From NCBI RefSeq assembly GCF_016920785.2, contig NW_024609955.1:992001-1056000 (forward strand): a stretch of DNA of 64,000 bases, read 5' to 3'. This document shows, piece after piece, positions 12,276 to 23,636 of the stretch. Source of the DNA: Ixodes scapularis (taxonomy: Eukaryota > Arthropoda > Arachnida > Ixodida > Ixodidae). Under the pieces are notes generated by a model that did not search any database, was not told where the DNA came from, and was given only the letters and a program-made list of their open reading frames with translations. Position 1 is the stretch's first letter, and each line of letters opens with the position of its first letter. The translations under genes were made by a program, and so were the position numbers.

Positions 12276-12540
12276 CCCCGCAGGGGGCACCTGTGAAAGC
12301 AGGTGTTTGGAGAGTGGCGTCTCCACGGACCCCGAGCCATGCGGGTTCGCCCGCCCACGTCTGACTGTGCGTGGCTTACCCGTGTCTGGGGAAAAGGGCA
12401 TCCTGGTGGTTGAGCCGAGCCCGGGGTAGGTTTGGACCCTTCGGGGCCCCCCGGGCGAGGCAATACACCACTTCGGCCCCCGCTTCTCATAGACGGGAGT
12501 CCTGGTAAGGCCCGGCCAGGATGATTCAGTCTAGTCGCCA
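12276..12540 (+). promoter_or_regulatory. GC-rich structured 5' UTR of LINE copy 1
   Basis: Begins exactly at the insertion point and contains short hairpins such as CACCTG(TGAAAG)CAGGTG and GGAGA(GTGGCG)TCTCC. It is nearly identical to the 5' UTR of copy 2 (21884-22150), although the two coding regions are clearly divergent. It is a likely internal promoter or structured RNA. Confidence 0.6.
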
Positions 12541-12819
12541 CTCCTTCTACTATCCCCTCCCTTCTTTCACCCTTGTCTCCTCCTTCTTTTCACTCTTCTC
12601 ATTTCTCTTCTTTCCTTTTCAACTTCTTTGGCGGCAAGGGCTAACCTTGGGTGGTGACAGATACTCTCGTCCAGATCCACACTTGGTTATAGTTTCTGGG
12701 TAGCGCTAATAGAGTAATGCTTCCAGCAAAGCCATATTTGTTATGGGGTATTACCTATTCCCTCGTTGGGCTCCGTGGTGGGCGGCGCGCCACAGATTCC
12801 GAACACTCCTTGCCCTTAT

Positions 12820-14205
12820 ATGGCGCCCCTCTCTTCCAAACCCCGTTCGGGGCAAGCCGTTAAAAGGCGCTGCCCTGAACACAAGACTATTGAAAAAGAA
12901 CCAGAGGTAGAAAACTTCACGAAGTTTTTCGTTGTTCATTCCCTCGATGAACAGAAACCTGTGTCAAAGCTTTCACCATTTGTAGTAGCCAAAGTACTTG
13001 AACACCTTGTAGGGTTTTCCTACAAGGCTAAAAAACTCCACTCAGGAGACCTCCTAGTTGAGATAAATAACAAAAAGCAAAGTGAAGCGCTTCTCAAGCT
13101 GAACACCATACTTGATGTGAAAGTGTCGGTGAGCCCTCACCGCACACTGAACACCATCCGTGGAGTCCTCTCTGAGGACGACTTCCTTCACACTAGTGAG
13201 GAAGAACTCCTCGAGGGACTCCAAGGTGCCGGCGTTGTCGCAGTAAAACGGATTATGTTCAAAAAAGATGGTGTAGAAATTCCCTCAAAACACGTCATCC
13301 TTACATTTGAGAGGCATACACTACCACAAACAATCAAGGCTGGATACCTGAACTGCCACATCCGCCCTTTTGTCCCCAACCCCCAGCGGTGTTTCCGTTG
13401 CCAGCGTTTTGGTCACGGAACACGCAGCTGTCGAGGGAAGGCGACTTGTGCAAAGTGTGGCAGTCAGGATCACATCTCTGACAATTGCGAGAATGTGGCC
13501 CACTGCGTTAATTGCGATGGACCACACCCTACCTACTATCGTGGCTGTCCCACATGGAAGCAAGAAAAGGAAATCATTGCCATTAAAGCCAAAGAAAATA
13601 TCAGCTATAGCGAAGCAAAGAAAAGGTATTCCTTCATGTCGAAGGGATCATACGCCGACGTGGCACGGAGGGGTCTTGTGCCACGCTCGGAGTCGAGGGC
13701 TACCCAGGTCTCACCTGAGGTTCTCGAGGCAGTCCTCAGGGCCCCAACTCCCCAGCTAGGGCAGCAGTGCCCCCCTCTTCATGGAGGGAGTGCACATGCT
13801 GCTTCGCTGGTTCTAGACAGGCCGGCAAATGCCGCACCTGTCCGCACATCGCGGTCCTCTGCCGGGGAGAGGGGGCGAAACTCCCGCCCGACCTCCTCAG
13901 AGAGGACCTCCTCTTCGAAAGAGCGGCACAACCCTCATGCCGCTCCCCCAGTACCCAAGGGGCCGGAGGAGGCAGAGTTGAAAGACACTCTGCCCAGCAC
14001 CTCCGGTGCCTCTTCGGCTGGTCGTGGCCGGGGCAAGCCACCCCGTGCAACGAGCCAGCCAAAACCTTCAGGCAAAGGCTCGCCTCCAGAAATAGGGGCA
14101 ATGGATGATACCGCTGAATCACCCACTCTTGCATCCGACGAGGGTGACATGGAGTGGCAGACTTTGAAGTCTAAAGGGAAAAAACCAGTGGTCCCTCCCA
14201 AATAA
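12820..14205 (+). CDS. LINE copy 1 ORF1: nucleic-acid-binding protein
   Basis: About 461 residues from the first available ATG. The two ATGs present at the start of ORF1 in copy 2 are ACG or GTG-type codons here, so this copy may have lost its original start. Residues 190-250 hold three zinc knuckles: CFRCQRFGHGTRSC, CAKCGSQDHISDNC and CVNCDGPHPTYYRGC. The C-terminal part is Pro/Ser/Arg-rich and disordered-looking. The protein should coat LINE RNA in the ribonucleoprotein. It lies 72 bp upstream of ORF2. Confidence 0.85.
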   Translation: MAPLSSKPRSGQAVKRRCPEHKTIEKEPEVENFTKFFVVHSLDEQKPVSKLSPFVVAKVLEHLVGFSYKAKKLHSGDLLVEINNKKQSEALLKLNTILDVKVSVSPHRTLNTIRGVLSEDDFLHTSEEELLEGLQGAGVVAVKRIMFKKDGVEIPSKHVILTFERHTLPQTIKAGYLNCHIRPFVPNPQRCFRCQRFGHGTRSCRGKATCAKCGSQDHISDNCENVAHCVNCDGPHPTYYRGCPTWKQEKEIIAIKAKENISYSEAKKRYSFMSKGSYADVARRGLVPRSESRATQVSPEVLEAVLRAPTPQLGQQCPPLHGGSAHAASLVLDRPANAAPVRTSRSSAGERGRNSRPTSSERTSSSKERHNPHAAPPVPKGPEEAELKDTLPSTSGASSAGRGRGKPPRATSQPKPSGKGSPPEIGAMDDTAESPTLASDEGDMEWQTLKSKGKKPVVPPK

Positions 14206-14277
14206 CCATTAATTTCATACTCTCAATTTCTTCATTTCCTCTCTCTTTTTAATTTTACACTTCACCTTTTTAGATAA

Positions 14278-17200
14278 ATGAAGAATTTGCATTTTATGCA
14301 GTGGAACTGTCCTGGTCTTTTACCCAATATTGATGACGTTAACTATTTTATGGATGATCTTCGGCCTATTGCCCTCTCTTTACAAGAAACTCATCTTCAA
14401 ACACATCATACACAGATTTTACGACGTTATCAAGTGTTCCGCAAAGATCGTCTGAGTTCCAGTTCTGGTGGCGTAGCAGTGGTCGTGCAGAGCGGGGTTG
14501 CCTGCTCGGAGGTCCCTCTCTGCACACCGCTCGAAGCTGTAGCGGTACGCCTTCTTTTAGATCGCCTCATTACAATTGTGTCCATTTATTTGCCACCAAA
14601 CGTTCCATTGCAACTTCACGAACTTCAGGGTCTTGTAGGACAGCTTCCTCAACCCTTCTTAATTTTAGGAGATTTTAATGCCCATCACCCCATGTGGGGC
14701 AGTACTCGCCTCGATTCTCGAGGCCGAGTAATTGAGCGGTTTTTATTATCATCTAACTTGTGTATTTTTAACGGGAGAGAGCCTACTTTTTTTAGTTCTG
14801 CTCACAACTCATTTACATCTATTGACCTTTCTATTACTTCACCTTCATTACTTCCATGCTTTTCATGGAAGGTTTTTAATAATCCCTTTGGGAGCGATCA
14901 CTTCCCGATTGTTTTAGAGAGTACTGTCTCTCTTCCGACTCTGTTAACACGAATGCCCCGATGGAAACTAGATAAGGCAGATTGGTCCATTTTTCAATTA
15001 GAGGCACTGATTGATTCTTCTATAATCTCAAACATGAATCCAGATGAAGCAACGCTGTATGTCACAGAGGTTATAATACATGCTGCCACACGGAGTATCC
15101 CTCAAACGTCTGGTCGTCTTCCTAAGAGATGCAAGCCATGGTGGAATGATGACTGTAAAACAACACGGAAGTCCCAGAACAAAGCTTGGTGCATCTTTCG
15201 TAGATATCCAACTTCTAGCAACTTACTTGAGTTTAAGAAAACGAGAGCTAAAGCTCGCTGGACAAGACGCCAGGCGAAGGGAAGCTCCTGGAGAAAGTAT
15301 TTGACGTCCTTGAGTAGTTTTGTATCTACAAAAGAAGCGTGGGATCGGCTTAGAAAGGTTAGGGGCGACTACTTACCTTTCAGAACTCCTCTCTTCCCTG
15401 CATCATCTTCAACATCTCTGAAAGATCAAGCGAATGTTCTTGGGAAACATTTTCAGGATGTTTCTAGTTTACGCAACTGCAGTGAAGCCTTTAAAAAGTT
15501 CAGTTCGACAGCAGAGAAACAACCAATCATTTTGTCTGGTGCTCGTGACGCTCCGTACAACAGGCCTTTTACACTCTCTGAGCTCAAAGTGGCTCTTAGT
15601 GTAAAGAAACAGTCTGCTCCTGGACCAGATAATGTTCATTATGAGATGTTAAGGCACCTGTCACCTGATTCTCTAGGCAGTTTGTTGACCTTTTATAACT
15701 CATTGTGGCATCGCTCTGCATTCCCCGAGGTTTGGAAAAGAGCCCATGTAATCGCTCTTCTGAAGCCTGGCAAAGATGCTTCTCAACCAACTAGCTACCG
15801 ACCCATTGCTCTCACAAGTTGCTTGGGAAAAACCTACGAAAGAATGATTAACCGACGTCTCATTCATTTCTTGGAGAGTGAGAATGTGCTTGACATTAAT
15901 CAGTGTGGTTTTAGAGCTGGACGTTCCACCCTGGACCACTTAGTCCGCCTTGAAACCTCTATTCGTGAGGCGTTTGTACACCGCCAGGTCTGTCTCTCTG
16001 TGTTTTTTGATCTGCAAAAGGCGTACGATACAACGTGGCGCTATGGGATCCTGCGGGATCTTTATGCTTACGGTGTTCGGGGTCGCATGTTGCGATGCAT
16101 ACAAAGCTTCTTAATGGGACGTACTTTCCAAGTCCGTCTGGGCTCCACCTTATCAGATGTGTTTTCTCAAGAAAGTGGTGTCCCTCAGGGAGGGGTGCTT
16201 AGTGTCACACTTTTTGCAGTTAAAATCAATAGCCTGGCTCAGGTGATATCACCGACAGTATCTTATTCTTTGTATGTGGAGGATGTGCAAATTTCAGTTT
16301 CTTCTTGCAATCTGCATAGTTGTGAACGTCAACTGCAACTGACAATCAACAGGATGAGCAAGTGGGCAGCCGAAAATGGGTTCCGCTTCTCCCCCGACAA
16401 AACCGTATGTGTTCCTTTTTCGCTGCGTCGAGGGTTGTCACCGGATCCTACCTTGCATCTGAATAACGTTACCATTACTGTTAAGGAGGCGCACAAGTTT
16501 CTAGGCGTGATATTCGACAAGAAGCTCACATTCGTACCCCATTTGAAGGAACTAAAACGAAAATGCCTACGATCTTCCAATATTCTTAAAGTGCTGTCGC
16601 ACACAACTTGGGGGTCTGACAGACGATGTCTGCTGCGAATTTATAACTCTCTAGTGCGGTCCCGGTTGGATTATGGTGCACCGGTATATGCGTCGGCACG
16701 ACCATCTGCTTTGAAGATGTTAGACCCAATCCATCACCTTGGCCTGCGTCTAGCCACAGGTGCTTTTCGCACGTCGCCCGTGCCGAGTCTGTATGCTGAA
16801 ACACATCAGATGTCCCTTGAGCGACGCAGACAATATCTTAGTCTCTGCTATGCCTACAAAGTTTATAGTGATGCACACCACCCTGCATTCTCTGCTCTGC
16901 AGACCTCTGCATCATTGCGCCTTTTTGAGAATAAGCCCAGTATTGTTCGGCCCTTGAGCCTTCGGGCTGAGAGCATGGCAAGGTCGCTGCACCTTTGTTT
17001 TGATGAGCCTCCTTTGTTGAGACAGGCCTATAGGGTTGCTCCTTGGGATTTGGTGCCAATCTCTTGTGATTGGTCACTTTCGAAGTACAGCAAAAAGGTT
17101 GTTCCTCGTCTTGTTCTCTTGCGGGAGTTCGCAGAGCTAGAGCAGAAATATAGTGACTATCTCCACTTTTACACTGATGGCTCGAAAACATTGAATTGCG

Positions 17201-17994
17201 TAGGCTGTGCAGTTTATTCTCTCGCTTTCAGTGAAGTGAGGCAACTCAACCCTCTAGCAACTATCTTTACTGCTGAACTGTATGGTATCCTGATGGCTAT
17301 TGAATATATTCTAGAAAATAACATTAACAAAGCAGTTCTGTTTGTTGATTCCCAAAGTGTTCTCTTAGCTATTTCATCTTTAGCAGACAGCAAGAACGCT
17401 CTTGTGCAACAGGTTCGTTTTCAGATAAACAAAGCTTTCCATCTAGGACAATTTATAAACTTCTGCTGGGTGCGCAGTCATGTGGGCATTCCCGGTAACG
17501 AGAATGCAGACCATCTTGCACTTTCTGCAATAAATTACACGGAAACGTCTTTTGGCCTGCCGCACCAAGACCTCAAGCCAGCCTTAAACAAGTCAATTAT
17601 TAAGTTATGGCAACAGGATTGGGACACACAGATAGATAACAAACTTCACATTATTAAGCCCAACTTAGAAGTGTGGGAGAGTTCCTCCCATAAGGACCGC
17701 CGTTCGGAAGTTCTTTTATGCCGCTTGAGAATTGGTCATTCTCGATTGACTCACCTGCACTTGCTCTGCGGTGAAGATGTAAAGCTCTGTGAAAAGTGTG
17801 GGAAAATGTTAACTGTCCTTCACATCCTGTGGAATTGTAGATTTTTCGATCATCAACGTCGAAGATTTTTTCCAGAACTTTTCAGAAACCACCTTCCATT
17901 TCATCCTTATTTTTTGCTTGGTGATAGACCTTTGGTACCATTTGCTCGCGTTTTAAGTTTCCTACATGCAATTGGCCTTTTGCACTTGATATAG
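14278..17994 (+). CDS. LINE copy 1 ORF2: endonuclease-RT-RNase H
   Basis: 1238 residues, uninterrupted. An APE-type endonuclease lies at the N-terminus (QWNCPGLLP, LGDFNAHHPMWGS near residue 130, GSDHFPI near 205). The reverse transcriptase is central (SYRPIALTSCLGKTYERMI, VFFDLQKAYD, GVPQGGVLS). RNase H lies near 965-1080 (FYTDGSK, TAELYG, VDSQS, HVGIPGNENAD), and a Cys/His cluster is at the C-terminus. The RT catalytic YxDD box reads YVED at residues 666-669. The first catalytic Asp is replaced by Glu, so this otherwise intact copy is probably RT-dead. Copy 2 has YVDD. Confidence 0.93.
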   Translation: MKNLHFMQWNCPGLLPNIDDVNYFMDDLRPIALSLQETHLQTHHTQILRRYQVFRKDRLSSSSGGVAVVVQSGVACSEVPLCTPLEAVAVRLLLDRLITIVSIYLPPNVPLQLHELQGLVGQLPQPFLILGDFNAHHPMWGSTRLDSRGRVIERFLLSSNLCIFNGREPTFFSSAHNSFTSIDLSITSPSLLPCFSWKVFNNPFGSDHFPIVLESTVSLPTLLTRMPRWKLDKADWSIFQLEALIDSSIISNMNPDEATLYVTEVIIHAATRSIPQTSGRLPKRCKPWWNDDCKTTRKSQNKAWCIFRRYPTSSNLLEFKKTRAKARWTRRQAKGSSWRKYLTSLSSFVSTKEAWDRLRKVRGDYLPFRTPLFPASSSTSLKDQANVLGKHFQDVSSLRNCSEAFKKFSSTAEKQPIILSGARDAPYNRPFTLSELKVALSVKKQSAPGPDNVHYEMLRHLSPDSLGSLLTFYNSLWHRSAFPEVWKRAHVIALLKPGKDASQPTSYRPIALTSCLGKTYERMINRRLIHFLESENVLDINQCGFRAGRSTLDHLVRLETSIREAFVHRQVCLSVFFDLQKAYDTTWRYGILRDLYAYGVRGRMLRCIQSFLMGRTFQVRLGSTLSDVFSQESGVPQGGVLSVTLFAVKINSLAQVISPTVSYSLYVEDVQISVSSCNLHSCERQLQLTINRMSKWAAENGFRFSPDKTVCVPFSLRRGLSPDPTLHLNNVTITVKEAHKFLGVIFDKKLTFVPHLKELKRKCLRSSNILKVLSHTTWGSDRRCLLRIYNSLVRSRLDYGAPVYASARPSALKMLDPIHHLGLRLATGAFRTSPVPSLYAETHQMSLERRRQYLSLCYAYKVYSDAHHPAFSALQTSASLRLFENKPSIVRPLSLRAESMARSLHLCFDEPPLLRQAYRVAPWDLVPISCDWSLSKYSKKVVPRLVLLREFAELEQKYSDYLHFYTDGSKTLNCVGCAVYSLAFSEVRQLNPLATIFTAELYGILMAIEYILENNINKAVLFVDSQSVLLAISSLADSKNALVQQVRFQINKAFHLGQFINFCWVRSHVGIPGNENADHLALSAINYTETSFGLPHQDLKPALNKSIIKLWQQDWDTQIDNKLHIIKPNLEVWESSSHKDRRSEVLLCRLRIGHSRLTHLHLLCGEDVKLCEKCGKMLTVLHILWNCRFFDHQRRRFFPELFRNHLPFHPYFLLGDRPLVPFARVLSFLHAIGLLHLI

Positions 17995-18094
17995 ATAAGT
18001 AAAGTTAGATGTAAATGCAAGGCTCCTTAAATTAATTTTCTTGGCGCAAATGGCCGTAGTCGCTCTTGCGCCATTAAACCCCAATCATCATCAT

Positions 18095-18146
18095 CCCCCC
18101 GACAAAACCGTATGAGTTCCGTTTTCGCTGCGTCGAGGGTTGTCAC
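18095..18146 (+). mobile_element. old LINE copy, piece 2
   Basis: Short continuation of the old LINE (CGTATGAGTTCCGTTTTCGC...), matching 16396-16446 of copy 1. It starts with the target duplication of LINE copy 1 and ends with GTTGTCAC, the 8-bp duplication of the hAT-like insertion. Confidence 0.85.
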
Positions 18147-19929
18147 CAGACTTGTGCACGTTACTGAAAAATAGTAAGGAATTACAGTTACAATTACTCA
18201 AGGCTAAATTGTAATTTATTACAATTACAATTACCCTTCCATAAAAGTAAGTGACCGTTACCCCAAAAAGTAATCCGTTACTTTCGTGGCGTTACTTTCA
18301 AGAATATTGCCTTCAATTAAGAAACAAAAGGAAGAGGGTTATTCAAGTTTTTATTGTTGCAACCTGTCCCATTTGCGGACAGGCGGCGGCGGAGTATCGG
18401 GTATCGTTAATGGAGTGATCGGACCGATCGACTAAAATTCTCGATTCTCAAAATCGCAAAGCTGTAGAAGTCATCATACATCTAGCCAAAACTAGAATAA
18501 GAATTGATTTATGCCCATCTTACTATACCGGCATATATTGCCAGGCAATAGCAAAACATCGTTGTAACAGTAAGGTGATAATTAAATAGTAAATAAGGTT
18601 TGGCTCGATATTCTCCTTCCTTTGGTTCTGAACAGGTTGAGCCTCGGTTGAGACGTTGGTGAATAAATAAAAGTTTCCAGTAAATGAATATAGTAATCGA
18701 AAAAAAGGAAACTCATAACAACAATTAATTAGAACGTCGGTTAAAACAAGGAAATGTAAACGCACGTTTATCGTGTGTACCTTTTTTGGTGCCGTTTAAA
18801 CACGCACGGAGCACGAATCGACTGCATTTTACTCCGGTGTTCTCCAGATAGACGTCCGCTGATGCCACGGGCAGCGAAGGGCATAGAACGAAGTAAGCCG
18901 CGCTATGGCCCCACTCTTGAGTTTCACTCTCTCCCCAAGCCCAGAATATCAAGTCTACGTCAGCCACCATTATGTTTTATTTGTAAGAATATCTGCTTGA
19001 GATAAGATGCGTCCTGCTGGGGGAAAAACGGGAAGAAGAAGAAAGGAAGACTATTACCATTTTGGAAAGTGCTCACAAAAAGCTGACTCACAAAAGGGGT
19101 GACTGAGATGCAGATAACCTGGCTGGAATTCACAAATGAAGTGGGCCAACTCTAGAAGTTGGACTACAAAAAATTAAGTAGCTTTTAAAACAGGGTAAGG
19201 TGAAAGAAACAGAAGAAAAAATACATCCTGTTTTCGAGAAGATAAGTGTGCAGCAACGAACGAGGATGCTTGTGGCAATAGCACTTTCACATATCACGTC
19301 TCTTTTTAGTGAATTTTAGGGTATACGGAGCATTGTCTGGTGTTGTAACATAATGAATATGGTCGTAGTCACTCAAAACCGAGAAGGACATTGTTAATTC
19401 TTGTCTGTGCACTTACCGCCTCGAGCTTTTCAAAAAGGCATACACCCACTTGGTGTCCTCTTCCCGCCTTCGATAGCAAAGAAAAAACAAAGGGTCTAAA
19501 AAAAGCGGATATAACTTGACCCCACTCCCCCCCCCCCCCTTTTTTTTTTGTGTAAAAATGTTTTTTATTTCTTTTTTTTTTTACATTGTTGTTAGGGTCT
19601 AAACAAATATAAATTTAGGGGCTTGGTGTTGAAAACAAAAATGGTTTTGCGGAACTGAAGGGTGCCAAGCCTCGCTTTGCGCGTGAGAGTGTCACTGAGC
19701 TCGACTTTACCAAAATAAAAACAACCCTTCCTTTAGAAAAAAAGAGTGGGGGGGGGGGGATCTTCAATAAAAAAGTAACGGATTAAAAGAAATCCGTTAC
19801 GTAAAAAATGTAAGGGAATTACTTTAAAATTACATCAGAAAATATGTAATTATTCCGTTACTAAATTACTGATAAATGTAAGGGATTACAAGTGATTTCG
19901 TTACTTGTAACGGATTACGTACAAGTCTG
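18147..19929. mobile_element. hAT-like non-autonomous DNA transposon
   Basis: The ends are inverted: CAGACTTGTGCACGTTAC at the left, and the complement of CAGACTTGTACG at the right. The element is flanked by an 8-bp direct duplication, GTTGTCAC, at 18139-18146 and 19930-19937. CAG-type ends with 8-bp duplications are the hAT signature. Both subterminal regions carry many GTTACTTT / AATTAC-type repeats. No transposase-like ORF is present. The interior has homopolymer tracts (19529-19550, 19749-19758). Confidence 0.8.
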
Positions 19930-21077
19930 GTTGTCACCGGATACTACCTTGCATCTGAATAACCTTACCATCGCTGTAAAGGAGGCGCATAAGTTTCTAG
20001 GCGTGATATTCGACAAAAAGCTAACATTCGTACCTCACTTGAAAGAACTAAAACAAAAATGCCTACTATCTTCCAATATTCTTAAGGTGCTGTCACACAC
20101 TACTCGGGGGCCTGACAGACAATGTCTGCTGCGAATTTATAACTCTAGTGCGGTCCCGGTTGGATTACGGTGCACCGGTATATGCGTCGGCACGACCATC
20201 TGCTTTGAGGATGTTAGACCCAATCCATCACTTGGGGCTGCGTCTAGCCACAGGTGCTTTTCGCACGTCGCCCGTGCTGACTCTGTATGCTTAAACGCAT
20301 CAGATGTCGCTTGAGCGACGCAAACAATATCTTAGTCTGTGTTATGCCTACAAAGTTTATAGAGATCCGTACCAACCTTCATTCTCCGCTCTGCGGACCT
20401 CTGCATCACTGCGCCTTTTTGAGAATAAGCCTAGTATTGTTCGGCCCTTGAGCCTTCGGACTGAGAGCATGGCAAGGTCGCTGCACCTTTTTTTTGATGA
20501 GCCTCCCTTGTTGAGACAGGCCTATAGGGTTGGACCTTGGGACTTGGTGCCAATCTCTTACGATTGGTCCCTTTCAAGGTACAGCAAAAAGGTTGTTCCT
20601 CCTTTTGTTCTCTTGCGGGAGTTCGCAGAGCTAGGGCAGAAATATAGTGACTATCTCCACTTTTACACTGATGGCTCGAAAGCGTCGACTTGCGTAGGGT
20701 GTGCAGTTTGTTCTCTCGCTTACAGTTAAGTTAGGCAACTCAACCCTCTAGCAACTATTTTTACCGCCGAATTGTATGGTATCCTGATTACTGTTGAATA
20801 TATTCCAGAAAATAACATTAACAAAGCAGTTCTGTTTACTTCCAAAGTGTTCTCTTAGCTATTTCATCTTTAGCAGACAGTAAGAATGCTCTTATGCAGT
20901 AGGTTTGTTTTCAGATAAACAAAGCTTTCCATCTAGGACAAGTTATAAAATTCTGCTGGGTGCCCAGTCATGTGGGCATTCCTGGTAACGAGAATGCAGA
21001 CCACCTTGCACTTTCTGCAAAAAACTACACGGAAACGTCTCTTGGCCTGCCACACCAAGACCTCAAGCCAGCCTTAG
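19930..21077 (+). mobile_element. old LINE copy, piece 3 (RT end to RNase H), decayed
   Basis: Matches about 16437-17585 of LINE copy 1. The frames at 19892-20314 and 20304-20729 show the RT thumb (LGVIFDKKLTFVPHLKEL) and the start of RNase H (FYTDGSK), separated by stops and frameshifts. It is cut at GCCTTAG by the element starting at 21078 and resumes at 28490. Confidence 0.9.
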
Positions 21078-21883
21078 AGGGCAACTCCGCCCGAAACTCA
21101 AAATGAAATAAATTACTGGTATCGCTGTAGTGACACAAAATACAACACCAGCCAAAATATTACGTCCGTGGGACGCCGCATTCTCAACTAATGCCGATAA
21201 TAAAAATGAGACTCACCGCGAGCCGCTGCTCCTTAGCGGGCGGCCAGCGGGTTGCTGATTGTAAAGCAACATTGGGCCGTAACATCAGTATCGTTCTCTT
21301 TTTTTCCTCTGATCCGGGCGTTGCGCGGAGTGCGCTTCTTTGAGCCGCTACCAGCGCTACTTCGGCTTGTGATTGGCGTGTTTAGCCGTTGCTTTTATCT
21401 GGAGCCCGTGTAGCTCCGCTATAGCCTTTTGTTTATTTGCTTGTGAGGACTGCAAGACTCGTTTTAGTGAGCAACTCGGTGCGTCCCAGACTGCCCAGCT
21501 GTTCCTCGAAAGATGCCGAGTACAACTTGAAGCTCTGTCGGCTGCTCAAACAACCCGCTGCACAACCCGGAGGTGCTTTTTCACAAGTTTCCAACGGACC
21601 GGAAATTGGAGAAGGTGTGGGTGAACGCTGTTCGGCGAGTGGACTTTGGATTTCGGCTTTTACGCGCCCGAGGAAAAAGAACAAAAACACACACACAAAA
21701 AAAACAGACGTGTGCAGCCCAGCGCACGTCTGTTCGGGCGCCGCGGCCCGCGCCGGAGAGCCTCGGAGCTTTGTGTCTCGGACTGACCCGCAGCGCGATA
21801 GCGAGAGGGTTCCCAGTACTTTACGTCACTGGCAGCACGGCGCAGAGCAACGCCGCTCCATCCACGGAGCCCCGATGACAATT

Positions 21884-22150
21884 CCCCGCAGGGGGCACCT
21901 GTGAAAGCAGGTGTTTGGAGAGTGGCGTCTCCACGGACCCCGAGCCATGCGGGTTCGCCCGCCCACGTCTGGCTGTGCGTGGCTTTCCCGTGTCCGGGGA
22001 AAAGGGCATCCTGGTGGTTGAGCCGAGCCCGGGGTAGGGTTGGACCCTTCGGGGCCCCCCGGGTGAGGCAATACACCACTTCGGCCCCTGCTTCTCGTAG
22101 ACGGGAGTCCTGGTAAGGCCCGGCCAGGATGATTCAGCCTAGTCGCCTTT
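21884..22150 (+). promoter_or_regulatory. structured 5' UTR of LINE copy 2
   Basis: Almost base-for-base the same as 12276-12540, including the CACCTG...CAGGTG and GGAGA...TCTCC hairpins and the CCGGCCAGGATGATTCAG block at its end. Similarity drops sharply after about 22150. Confidence 0.6.
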
Positions 22151-22369
22151 TCTTCTACTATCCCCTCCGATCTTTCACTCCCACCTTTACTTATACTTCT
22201 CCTCTCTCTTTTCTCTCCATTCCCCTTTCACCTTCTTGGCGGCAAGGGCCAACCTTGAGCGGAGAAGGACGCTAGTCTAGACCCATTCTTGGGTATAACA
22301 TCTGGGTAGGTGCTACTTGAGTAACGTGCACAGCAAAGCCATTTTTGTTATGTGCCGTTACCCTGTCCC

Positions 22370-23636
22370 ATGTTGGGCTCCATGGTGGGTGGCACACCGG
22401 AGATGTCGAAGATCTCCCATTTTTATGTGGGTTCCAAAGCAAAACTTCCTTCTGATCGATCTCTGAAAAGAGTTCGCACCGAAGCCACCGTTCCTCTAAA
22501 GACTACAGATAACACTCAAGCCTTCTCAAAGTTTCTAGTAACACACTGCGAATACGAACTACCACTTGGAAAGCTGTCCCCATTCCTTGTGGCAAAAACC
22601 TTGGAATCATGTGTTGGAAAATCTTTCAAAGCAAAGAAGCTTCGCTCTGGAGACCTCCTTGTCGAGGTTGAAACTGAGCAACAAAGTAAAGCGCTCCTTG
22701 GACTTACTAGTATAGCTGATCGCAAAGTCACAGTAACGCCACACCATTCGGGGCGTGATCTCCGAAGATGATCTGTTGGAAAGTACTGAAGATGAAATCC
22801 TTGAAGGACTAAGCAATCAGGGTGTGATTGCAGTGAGGCGTATTACCTTTCGTCGAGAAGACCAAGAGAAGCCTTCGAAGCACCTTGTGCTTACATTTAA
22901 CTCCACGACCCTCCCCCAGACGGTCAAGGCTGGCTATCTCAACTGCAAGGTTCGACCGTTTATACCCAATCCGAGACGTTGCTTTAGCTGCCAGCGTTTC
23001 GGACATGGGGCAGCCACTTGCAGGGGACGGACAACCTGCGGAAAATGTTCAAGCAATGATCACCCTACTGACAGCTGTGCAAGTGATTTTTCCAAATGCG
23101 TGAACTGTTCAGGTGCTCACCCTGCATACTCCCGTTCATGCCTAAAGTTTAAAGAAGAAAAAGAAATACTAACACTGAAAACCAAAGAAAATCTGACCTA
23201 CTTTGAAGCACGAAAACGCCTCTCATTCCTACAGAGAGGCACCTACGCCGCTGCGGTCAGCAAGGGGGCTGCACCGACAACGGCTTCCGTGGGGACACAG
23301 GTCTGCCTTTTAGACCTTTCTGCCCCGCGCAAACCTCAAGCCCCCAAAATCTCACCTGGAATCTCTCAAGAACAGAGGGATTCAACTCAAACCGCATCCT
23401 CAAAGGCGACGGCCCCGCGCCGTATGCCCGCACGTCCTCGTGAGAAAACTGTGACGACAGAGTCACAGTGCCTTGAGGGGCGCCCTTCATGTTCCTCGCA
23501 TCGCGAGGTTGAGGCAATGGATGTCTCCAGCAGTCCGCCGGAGCCTCCACCTGCTTCGAAGGTTGGTAAAATCTCGTCAAAAGTTGAGGACCCAAAGAAA
23601 AAGACCAAAGCGACAGGTCCAGAAGGTGGCACGTAG
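22370..23636 (+). pseudogene. LINE copy 2 ORF1, one frameshift
   Basis: ATG at 22370 opens a frame (LGSMVGGTPEMSK) that runs to a stop at 22771. The rest continues in another frame to 23636 and holds three CCHC knuckles (CFSCQRFGHGAATC, CGKCSSNDHPTDSC, CVNCSGAHPAYSRSC). Compared with copy 1, a short stretch of about a dozen bases is missing around 22740-22750, which causes the shift. Otherwise the domain order is the same as copy 1 ORF1. Confidence 0.85.

Larger units (their letters stand above)
12276..18094 (+). mobile_element. full-length LINE, copy 1 (I/R1/LOA-like with RNase H)
   Basis: It starts with CCCCGCAGGGGGCACC and ends in an ATC-type tail (AATCATCATCAT). It is flanked by a 13-bp target-site duplication, CCCCCCGACGAAA (12263-12275) and CCCCCCGACAAAA (18095-18107), with one mismatch. 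It carries ORF1 with three CCHC knuckles and ORF2 with endonuclease, RT and RNase H. It has inserted into an older copy of a related LINE. Confidence 0.9.

Noticed and set aside
21373..22116. Several overlapping GC-rich ORFs on both strands
   Set aside because: They fall in the non-coding element and the LINE 5' UTR; no frame looks like protein.
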